Shown: positions 58,401-64,000 of the stretch, piece by piece
Numbering within the stretch: position 1 is the stretch's first letter
Layout of the letters: each line of letters begins with the position of its first letter
Assembly (NCBI RefSeq): GCF_041897535.1
Contig: NZ_CP169217.1
Span: forward strand, 2,108,001-2,172,000
Direction: 5' to 3'
Source of the DNA: Methylomicrobium lacus_A
GTDB taxonomy: Bacteria > Pseudomonadota > Gammaproteobacteria > Methylococcales > Methylomonadaceae
Length of the DNA: 64,000 nucleotides
Position numbers and translations under genes: made by a program
The notes under the pieces: generated by a model
Told to the model about the DNA's origin: nothing
Seen by the model: the letters and a program-made list of their open reading frames with translations, nothing else
Databases searched by the model: none

Positions 58401-61400
58401 CAGCGAGTCGATGCCGTCCGGCGAACTGATGGCGAAGCTGCCCTCCTGGGTCAGATTGTCCTTCGGCACCGGATCGGAACCGTCGGCCAGGTCGTCTTCG
58501 TACACGCTCACGTCGCCGCCTTGCGCTTGAGGAGTCAGATCCGAAAGGGTCGGCGGCGTGTTGCCGATCGTAATCGTCAGCGTCGCGGCGGCGTTGTCGC
58601 CATCGCCATCCGTCAGGGTGTAGGTGAACACGTCGTTGACGCCGCCCGGTGAGCCGTCATTTCGGGTATAAATGTAGGAACCATCCTGATTCAGGGTCAG
58701 GATGCCGTATTGACCCGCAATCTCAAAGTTGCCGCCGCTGTCCGCCGTGTTGTCGCTGTTCGCCGGCACATTATTGCTGGCGACCGCCGTCACTTGGGCG
58801 CCATCGGCTCCGCGCGTATCTGCGCCCGTGTCGCTGTCGCCGGCATCTCCGGCCGCGGCATCGGTAATTACGTTTCCTGTCGCCGAAACAAAAGTGCCCG
58901 CAGCAATGCTGTCCATGTCGTTCACCGCAGTCGGTACATCATCCACGATGTTCACCGACAAGGTATCGCTGACGCTTTGACCGTCCTGGTCGGTCAACAC
59001 AACCGAGAAGCCTTCGAACAAGCTATTATTCCCCTGGACGTTGGCATGGGTCTCGTTGTCATTCAGCGCATAGGTGTAATTCACGACGCCCGTGTCAGGA
59101 TCGTAGGACGTAATGGTCAGCGTGTTGCCAAAACCCGTCTGGAACGAACCCGCCGTGAACACGCTTTCGCTAATGAAAGTGTGCCCGCCGATTGTCAGCG
59201 AGTCGAGGCCGTCCGGTGAGCTGATGGTAAAACTGCCGCTTTGAGTCAGCGCTTCCACGTTCGAACTGGAGCCATCGGCCAGGTCGTCTTCGTACACGCT
59301 CACGTCGCCGCCTTGCGCTTGCGGAGTCAGATCCGAAAGGGTCGGAGGCGTGTTGCCGATCGCTATCGTCAGCGTCGCGGTGGCACTGTCGCCGTCACCG
59401 TCCGTCAGGGTATAGGTGAACACGTCGTTGACGCCGCCCGGCGTGCCGTCATTGCGGGTATAGAGATAGGAACCGTCCTGATTCAGGGTCAGGATGCCGT
59501 ATTGCCCGGCAACCTCAAAGTTGCCGCCGCCGTCCGCCGTGTTGTCGCTGTTCGCCGGTACATTATTGCTGGCGACCGCCGTCACTTGGGCGCCATCGGC
59601 GCCGCGAGTGTCGGCACCGCCGTCGCCTTCGGCGTCGGTAATCACGTTGCCCGTCGCCGAAACAAAAGAGCCCGCAGCAATGCTGTCCGTGTCGTTCACC
59701 GCAGTCGGCACATCATCCACGATGTTCACCGACAGGGTGTCGCTGACGCTTTCACCGCCCTGATCGGTCAGCACGACCGCAAAGTCTTCGAACAGGCTGT
59801 TATTACCCTGGACCTCGGCATGGGTCTCATTGTCATTCAGCGTGTAGGTGTAATTCACGACGCCCGTGTCAGGATCGTAGGACGTAATGGTCAGCGTGTT
59901 GCCAAAATCCGTCTGGAACGAACCCGCTGTGAACACACCTTCGCTGATGAAGGTGTGTCCGCCGATCGTAAGAGAGTCGATGCCGTCCGGAGAGTTGATG
60001 CTAAAACTGCCGCTCTGAGTCAGCGCTTCCGCGTTCGAACTGGAGCCATCGGCCAGATTACCTTCATCCACACTCACGTCGCCGCCTTGCGCTTGCGGAG
60101 TCAGATCCGAAATGATCGGCGGCGTGTTGCCGACTGCGATCGTCAGCGTTGCCGTAGCGTTATCGCCGTCGCCGTCCGTCAGGGTGTAGGTGAATACGTC
60201 GAACACGCCGCCCGGTGTTCCCTCATTGCGGCTGTAGTTGTAGGAACCGTCCTGATTCAGGATCAGGATGCCGTATTGACCGACAACCTCAAAGTTGCCG
60301 TCGCCGTCCACCGTGTTGTCGCTGTTCACCGGCACATTGTCGCTAGCGACCGCCGTCACTTGGGCACCATCGGCGCCGCGAGTGTCGGCACCGCCGTCGC
60401 CTTCGGCGTCGGTAATCACGTTGCCCGTCGCCTGCTCAAAAGAGCCCGCGGCGATACTGTCGGCGTCATTTACGGCGATCGGAACATCATCGATGATATT
60501 TACGGATAATATACCCGTGTTACTATCGCCATCGCCATCCGTCAACACCGCGGTGAAGTTGTCAAAAAAGCTATTGTTGCCCTCTCCCGACGCATGAGGA
60601 ACAGGGGTGTTTAACGTATAGGTGTACTCGATGACACCGGTGGCGGGATTGTAGCTCTGTATTATTAACGTACCGTACGGAGAGTTGATAATGACAGGAT
60701 TGCCCGGATCAGCCGGATTAAAGACGCCATCTTCGATTACGGTTTGCCCTTCTACCGTCAAACTGCCCACGCCATCCGCCGCCTTAATGGTGAAATTTCC
60801 GGCTTGCGTCGTGGATTCTTTTGTCGGATCGGATCCGCCTTGTAGATCGTCCTCATTCGCGGTCACGTCGCCACCCTCGACAGAGGGCGTAAGATCCTTA
60901 ATTATGGCGGGATTATCAGCGGGCAACTGCTGAGGATTTAAAATCAGCACCTCCAAGGGCGGCGGAAAGCTGAAGCTTATCCCCGTCGTATCAAACCCGC
61001 TGGCAGGCTGCGACATAGGGTCATTATAATCCACGACATAAACCGTCCCATGGCCTTCGTTGCCGCTCGGCGCGGTACCGCCGCCGGCATCGGCGCCGCC
61101 CGCGGCCGTCGCTTTCAACGCCTTGGTGGGATCGAAGTTTTCATCGAACAATGCTTGTTGAATGGCGGCAACTTCGCTTTGCGCGCCGGCCGCCGTTTGC
61201 ACGCCGGCTTGTGCAGCCGGATTCTCCGGGACCAACGCATCTTCATTCAGCGTGACCTGCTGATTGCGACCCAAGTCCATGGTCGTGCCGTTATTGAATT
61301 CGATTACGATGTTTCCGTTATCCGCGGTTACGATGACCTCTTCCGGAAGCACCTTATCTCCAGCATGGAGCGCGCGTTCAACGCCGTTAGACGAAACCGC

Positions 61401-61445
61401 CTTCACCATACCCATTACAAATTTTACGATACCGAATCTAGCCAT
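55461..61445 (-). CDS. Giant LapA-like type I-secreted adhesin with tandem repeats and RTX tail
   Basis: 1994 residues. The N-terminal retention module starts GIVKFVMGMVKAVSSNGVER and has VEVIVTADNGNI-like sequence (here EEVIVTADNGNIVIEF) and DLGRNQQVTLNEDAL. A TAAG motif at 113-116, followed by glycines, matches the di-alanine site cut by LapG-type proteases; a second TAAG is at 84-87. Then three near-identical units of about 258 residues each (NTPPxxSDLTPQAQGGDVSV ... GQYGILTLNQDGSYxYTRN ... YTLTDGDGD), a variable region, RTX nonapeptides (GGDGNDILIGG near 1850) and a type I secretion tail ending DNITVQQQP. It is probably held in the outer membrane and controlled by c-di-GMP through LapD/LapG (family knowledge). 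No transporter gene is in the window. Confidence 0.88.
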   Translation of the reverse strand: MARFGIVKFVMGMVKAVSSNGVERALHAGDKVLPEEVIVTADNGNIVIEFNNGTTMDLGRNQQVTLNEDALVPENPAAQAGVQTAAGAQSEVAAIQQALFDENFDPTKALKATAAGGADAGGGTAPSGNEGHGTVYVVDYNDPMSQPASGFDTTGISFSFPPPLEVLILNPQQLPADNPAIIKDLTPSVEGGDVTANEDDLQGGSDPTKESTTQAGNFTIKAADGVGSLTVEGQTVIEDGVFNPADPGNPVIINSPYGTLIIQSYNPATGVIEYTYTLNTPVPHASGEGNNSFFDNFTAVLTDGDGDSNTGILSVNIIDDVPIAVNDADSIAAGSFEQATGNVITDAEGDGGADTRGADGAQVTAVASDNVPVNSDNTVDGDGNFEVVGQYGILILNQDGSYNYSRNEGTPGGVFDVFTYTLTDGDGDNATATLTIAVGNTPPIISDLTPQAQGGDVSVDEGNLADGSSSNAEALTQSGSFSINSPDGIDSLTIGGHTFISEGVFTAGSFQTDFGNTLTITSYDPDTGVVNYTYTLNDNETHAEVQGNNSLFEDFAVVLTDQGGESVSDTLSVNIVDDVPTAVNDTDSIAAGSFVSATGNVITDAEGDGGADTRGADGAQVTAVASNNVPANSDNTADGGGNFEVAGQYGILTLNQDGSYLYTRNDGTPGGVNDVFTYTLTDGDGDSATATLTIAIGNTPPTLSDLTPQAQGGDVSVYEDDLADGSSSNVEALTQSGSFTISSPDGLDSLTIGGHTFISESVFTAGSFQTGFGNTLTITSYDPDTGVVNYTYALNDNETHANVQGNNSLFEGFSVVLTDQDGQSVSDTLSVNIVDDVPTAVNDMDSIAAGTFVSATGNVITDAAAGDAGDSDTGADTRGADGAQVTAVASNNVPANSDNTADSGGNFEIAGQYGILTLNQDGSYIYTRNDGSPGGVNDVFTYTLTDGDGDNAAATLTITIGNTPPTLSDLTPQAQGGDVSVYEDDLADGSDPVPKDNLTQEGSFAISSPDGIDSLTIGGHAFISEGAFTAGSFQTALGNTLTVIGYDANTGVVSYSYTLNDNEAHANVQGNNSLFEGFSVVLTDQDGQSVSDTLSVNIVDDVPSINVAVINEAGGVLATQDAETDGDPTDTDIAVSSANFGGVFGVTSVSGADGATTSVSYALSLAQADGIDSGLNSHGADIHLYLVDGEVVGSTALSAVSVTAVNTIFSIATNSSGEVTLSQFQQIDHVGGAGAISLGDNLVNLTATATITDFDGDTATDSETIDLGGGNIRFDDDMPTVISNAQLTGTVDEDGVSGGIAGGAYDVHGEVVVASGNVASLFNSGADTPLNFVLAADTATMLQALNLSSGGAALSYIVNGDTVTASANGATIFTFQLTNNGTYTFTLQGPLDHPTLDGKYGDNTENDLALNLGGIITAVDFDGDTVTANNTSLIITIDDDTPVNFFTEDGAVLDTNIAPTTFDLNLSGTLGADGLDGVVFDIANNGMAATDAAGNLLSFNGQQIYLYGDGSGTLIGSTSSASPTAEGAVTVFTITLNPGSDTYSVDLNGTISNGTEVSISNLTSAGAGNTDFRSIGVDNPNNAVDILLTGRGSNGLQDTINTDSDSIGVDGGQAVDANEAVRIDFLSNLTTAPANPSGLAYSGHVSATSFQQKIAQVQGPQSNTVTIVVTALLADNDQEFDITPSTLEAGESKADITSVRVFDAGGVDVTALFADGDLNNGNIGIVDGVATISGLQEGYQYEINTTSPFSAVVVESPDTNTYGFDLGVFSLQTVNDQTPIDLSYNLLSTDYDGDTASGSLDLSLLPNNPDTQIGTEGVNDVLTGDGNNNSLAGLGGDDTLNGLGGNDYLFGGDGKDILNGGDGNDILIGGVGSDTMTGGAGSDVFKYSGGDLSGGGVDQITDFNFNAPASGGDVLDISDVLSGFGGTTVTDAVAQGFVQFANDGSGHTAVQVDADGTAGGTSFQTVAVLQNVAFTDANAALTQLQDNITVQQQP
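58151..60491 (-). repeat. Three tandem repeats of about 771-795 bp inside the adhesin gene
   Basis: The phrase CGATGTTCAC or its variant recurs at 58151, 58946, 59720 and 60491, giving periods of 795, 774 and 771 bp. The units are highly similar at the DNA level, so they were duplicated recently or are homogenised. The first unit carries a 7-residue insertion (AGDAGDSD region). Confidence 0.85.
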
Positions 61446-61650
61446 TTTGATACCCTCCGTCAGGGGATTAACCTACTTAATAGAATCGGCTCTATTGTCT
61501 GAAGAGGAACATAGAACTCGACTATATTAAGTATAGCTTAAGGTGTCATTATTTCACAATCTTTCCTCTTTTAATATTGGACTTAGGCACTAGACTGCGA
61601 TTTTTGAGTGATGACTACCCAAAGAAACGGATTGTCATTTACGGCAGGAA

Positions 61651-61902
61651 TCAGAGTATGGGATCGTGTAAGGAATTGAGCGCTGCATCGTAAAGCAGCA
61701 TCTGAAAATTAGACGCGACAATCCCTTGCAAAACCGCCGTGAAGATCTGTGGAGGGTTATCGGTTGTGGCAATGCTGACCGTCGTATCATTGCCGTCGCT
61801 ACGAACGGAAAGCGTTAAATAATCACCGAGATGTTCTGGCTGCAAATCCTTGCTATCAAGAATTCTGGATTGACTGTTTGAGAGGGGTGCAGTGGGATTC
61901 AT
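61651..61902 (-). CDS. Small protein resembling a type I secretion C-terminal domain
   Basis: 83 residues. SRILDSKDLQPEHLGDYLTL, SVRSDGNDTTVSIATT and FTAVLQGIVASNFQMLLYDA recall the C-terminal secretion-target domains of RTX proteins (beta strands with a DYLxxSVxxGxTTxSI pattern). It is too short to be an adhesin and stands alone just upstream of the large adhesin on the same strand. Start supported by AAGGGC. It could be a remnant of an adhesin gene or a small secreted partner. Confidence 0.5.
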   Translation of the reverse strand: MNPTAPLSNSQSRILDSKDLQPEHLGDYLTLSVRSDGNDTTVSIATTDNPPQIFTAVLQGIVASNFQMLLYDAALNSLHDPIL

Positions 61903-62096
61903 GGTCGGCCCTTATTCAACAGGAGGCGTTTTCAAGTGCTTTGATATGGGGTACTTTGAAAAATCAATTTCTTAGCAAGCGATAAGCTCATTGCACCTAA
62001 GGTGTAAGCCAATGCTTCGTTGCAGAAGCCTGAATGCCGTCTGACTTGCCGCCAAACACTCGTAATGGAATCTTAACATTCAAGAATAAATAAACA

Positions 62097-62114
62097 ATAG
62101 GTATAAATACCTAT
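62097..62114. promoter_or_regulatory. Second exact copy of the 18-bp palindrome
   Basis: ATAGGTATAAATACCTAT, identical to 33187-33204, lies 195 bp before the small secretion-domain-like gene and about 650 bp before the adhesin. Flanking bases differ between the two copies, which suggests a protein-binding site rather than a copied mobile element. Confidence 0.45.
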
Positions 62115-62653
62115 TCACACAAAACGGTAAATATAAGTTGACCAGGATTGGGTTGATCTATTTCAGAGTTCGAGCGACACTTCAAGATTATTTCGGGTTT
62201 AGCAGCTCAAATTCAGGCTTTTACCAATACAGCCTGGAGATGCCGAAAAACTCTAAAATAACCCCAAAATGGAGTCATGAAAAAACAGAAGCGACGACAG
62301 CAATTAAGGATTGATGAGCTTACAATGAAGCCTTCTTTGGTGCCGGATTGGATGTGCAGACATTCGCAATGGAATTCCACTAAAACAACTTTTATTTCTG
62401 GTCCTGATTCTCTGTTTTCTCCGCCGACGCGGATACGCCGTCCTCCCGTCTCGCGACGCCGGCGCGTCTTGACAGCATTACCACGCGGCGCGCGGTAACG
62501 AGAGAATGACAACAGGCTTGTACATAACGAAGAGCGATCAGCGTGGGGATGTCGCTTGCACCGCTGGCGGGTGCGTGACGCTGGGGCGTCACAGGCTGCG
62601 TTCCGCGTCGGAGAGTAAGAAAGATAGGGAGGGAGGGTACGAGAAAACCGTTT

Positions 62654-62671
62654 GGGCCGGGGCTGCAAGCC
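62654..62671. repeat. GC-rich inverted repeat (probable dispersed element)
   Basis: CGGGGCTGCAAGCCCCG is a perfect inverted repeat (7 bp arms plus GCA core) within a GC-rich block after the second adhesin's 3' end. It may act as a terminator for that gene or be a dispersed palindromic repeat. Confidence 0.45.
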
Positions 62672-62764
62672 CCGACCCGCCTAGGAGACTTTATGGATAG
62701 GTCTGTAAGTTACCGTTGGAAGGCAGGTTGTCGATGATGTCGTAACCCCGGTTACAGCCTAGTT

Positions 62765-64000
62765 TTACGCCACCGTGATATTGTCCTGCAATTGCGTCAA
62801 CGCGGCATTCGCATCGGTAAAGGCCACGCTGTCCAAAACGGCTACGGTTTGGAAACTTGTGCCGTTTGCAGCACCGTCGGTATCGACTTGCACCGAGGTA
62901 GCGCCGCCGTTGTCGGCGAATTGCAAAAAGCCGTCCGTCACCGCATCTCCCGCCGTCGCGCCGCCAAAACCGATCAGCAGGTCGCGGATATCCAGCGTAT
63001 CGCCGCCAGCCGCCGGAATAGCGGACGCATCGAAGTCGGTAATGTGATCCACGCCGCCGCCGTTCAAATCGCCGTCGAGATATTGGAAGACGTCGGCGCC
63101 GCTTCCGCCGGTCAACGTATCGCTTCCGGCGCCGCCGGACAACATGTCATCGCCGGCGCGGCCGTCTATGGTGTCGTCGCCGGCGCCGCCGTTGATCACA
63201 TCGTTGCCCGGACTGCCGGTAAATGAATCCTGAAAGACAAGCTGCTGATCAAGGCTAACCGATATATTTTTTGGCGCAGCCGTATCGCCATCGAAATCGG
63301 TCGCGCCAATCAGCGCAGTTAAGCTAATGCCGGATAAATTGACCGAACTGCTGCCGGTGGGATGGTCTATCGTCTGGAATTGCGTCAGCGTCACCACGCC
63401 GGCGTTATCCACCGCGACGTTAAAGACGGTATTGGCGGCCGTAATGCCGGCGAAATTTGCCGAGGTGGAACCGACGACGGTGTCGTTCGCTCCATCCGCA
63501 TTGGTGTCCATAATAAAAAGGCGAATCGTCGCATTGTCGTGGCTCAATCCTGAACTGACGCCGTTAGCCAAAATATTAAATGCGTAGTTAATCTGCACGC
63601 CATTGCTGTCCAGATTATCGCCGCCCGCATCGGAGGTGAAAACAAAGACGTTGCCGAAATTAGCGCTGCTTGTGGCAACATCGCTGGGATTGCTGACCAG
63701 GTCGGCATCCTGAACGGTCAACACCGGCAAAGGAACGGCCGGGTCAATGGCAACGCCGACCGTCGGAGTGCTGTCCTCAAAGCGGATGTTACCGCCCAGA
63801 TCGAGGCTGGCGGTCGACGTCGCCGTGTCGCCGTCGAAATCGGTCACGGTCGTCGTTTCCACCAGTTGGACACGGTTCGTGGCAAGCTGACGAATCGTGC
63901 CGGCGGCGCCCGTCGCAGCGTGATCGATTTGCTGGTATTGATTTTGGGTCAAAATGCCGGTGCTATTGTCGACGCTGACATCGAAAACAGTATTCGCAGT
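62765..64000 (-). CDS. Second RTX-type adhesin, C-terminal part (truncated by window edge)
   Basis: The minus-strand frame is open from the right edge to the stop at 62765 (412 codons); upstream of a TTG at 63952 it continues as TANTVFDVSVDNSTGI, clearly part of the same repeats, so the true start is beyond the window. It contains repeats with ANTVFNVAVDNAGVVTLTQF, RTX nonapeptides (GGAGDDTIDGRAGDDMLSGG) and a secretion tail SFQTVAVLDSVAFTDANAAL almost identical to that of the first adhesin. Paralogue of the gene at 55461-61445. Confidence 0.85.
   Translation of the reverse strand, partial: TANTVFDVSVDNSTGILTQNQYQQIDHAATGAAGTIRQLATNRVQLVETTTVTDFDGDTATSTASLDLGGNIRFEDSTPTVGVAIDPAVPLPVLTVQDADLVSNPSDVATSSANFGNVFVFTSDAGGDNLDSNGVQINYAFNILANGVSSGLSHDNATIRLFIMDTNADGANDTVVGSTSANFAGITAANTVFNVAVDNAGVVTLTQFQTIDHPTGSSSVNLSGISLTALIGATDFDGDTAAPKNISVSLDQQLVFQDSFTGSPGNDVINGGAGDDTIDGRAGDDMLSGGAGSDTLTGGSGADVFQYLDGDLNGGGVDHITDFDASAIPAAGGDTLDIRDLLIGFGGATAGDAVTDGFLQFADNGGATSVQVDTDGAANGTSFQTVAVLDSVAFTDANAALTQLQDNITVA

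Larger units (their letters stand above)
61903..62764. other. Intergenic region between the two adhesin genes
   Basis: About 860 bases without a convincing gene. It contains the second copy of the 18-bp palindrome (62097-62114), an AT-rich segment around 62060-62220, and a GC-rich half (62420-62690) with the hairpin GGGGCTGCAAGCCCC near 62654-62670, which looks like a dispersed repeat. Short open frames on both strands here lack ribosome sites and similarity. Confidence 0.5.

Noticed and set aside
58151..60491. CRISPR array
   Set aside because: The repeats are about 780 bp long and in frame within a coding sequence; there are no short repeats with unique spacers and no cas genes anywhere.
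57417..60509. Long plus-strand open frames (411 and 422 codons) opposite the adhesin
   Set aside because: They mirror the tandem repeats of the minus-strand adhesin and have antisense-like composition.
62213..62668. 151-codon minus-strand ORF in the inter-adhesin gap
   Set aside because: No ribosome site, Arg/Ser-rich low-complexity composition and overlap with a GC-rich repeat block argue against coding.

Overview
The window reads as a chromosomal segment of a Gram-negative gammaproteobacterium. Supporting signs are the glmU-glmS and atpIBEFHAGDC neighbourhood, the rpoE-rseA-rseB-mucD envelope-stress operon divergent from nadB, MlaA, RNase T, a QueD-like protein and LapA-type adhesins. The overall feel is of a Methylococcales methanotroph, but no methane or methanol oxidation gene lies in the window, so that placement is inference only.

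Layout. 1-7.4 kb is an accessory stretch: the start of a GH15 glucoamylase, a 650-residue-class aconitase, a decayed flavin reductase fragment, a quinol-type nitric oxide reductase, a small cupin and one intact IS5-family element. 7.5-23 kb is housekeeping: glmS, glmU, the complete nine-gene ATP synthase operon, a lipoprotein, nadA, aspS, an FmdB-type zinc ribbon and pyrC. 23-36.7 kb is the most remarkable part (next paragraph). 36.8-55.3 kb is mostly conserved cell-envelope and metabolic genes: mlaA, RNase T, a GCS2/M14/HIT three-gene operon, mucD-rseB-rseA-rpoE, nadB, a degenerate dynamin-like GTPase, a GlcD-type FAD oxidase, a YigZ-family protein, trpS, a PilZ protein, a QueD-like protein and a DUF1249 protein. 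55.4-64 kb holds two large type I-secreted, LapA/RTX-like adhesins, the second running off the right edge, with a small secretion-domain-like ORF between them.

The main system. On the minus strand from 33053 down to 23043 lie nine tightly packed or overlapping genes: an epoxyalkane:coenzyme M transferase-like zinc enzyme, two CoA-transferase-family subunits, one unrecognised protein, a phosphosulfolactate synthase (ComA/XcbB type), two divergent aspartase/fumarase-superfamily lyases, a D-cysteine-desulfhydrase-like PLP enzyme, and a CoA-disulfide-reductase-like flavoprotein. Four of these match, by family, the bacterial coenzyme M biosynthesis enzymes known from Xanthobacter autotrophicus Py2 (XcbB1, C1, D1, E1). 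Just upstream on the same strand are a zinc ribbon protein, an acylating aldehyde dehydrogenase and a GMC flavoprotein alcohol oxidase or dehydrogenase. Together they suggest that this organism makes coenzyme M and uses it to open epoxides, then oxidises the hydroxyalkyl-CoM adduct through alcohol, aldehyde and acyl-CoA levels. No alkene monooxygenase, short-chain hydroxypropyl-CoM dehydrogenase or 2-ketopropyl-CoM carboxylase is present in the window, so the epoxide source and later steps differ from the Xanthobacter propylene pathway or lie elsewhere. A perfect 18-bp palindrome sits just upstream of the nine-gene operon and recurs, identical, near the adhesin genes.
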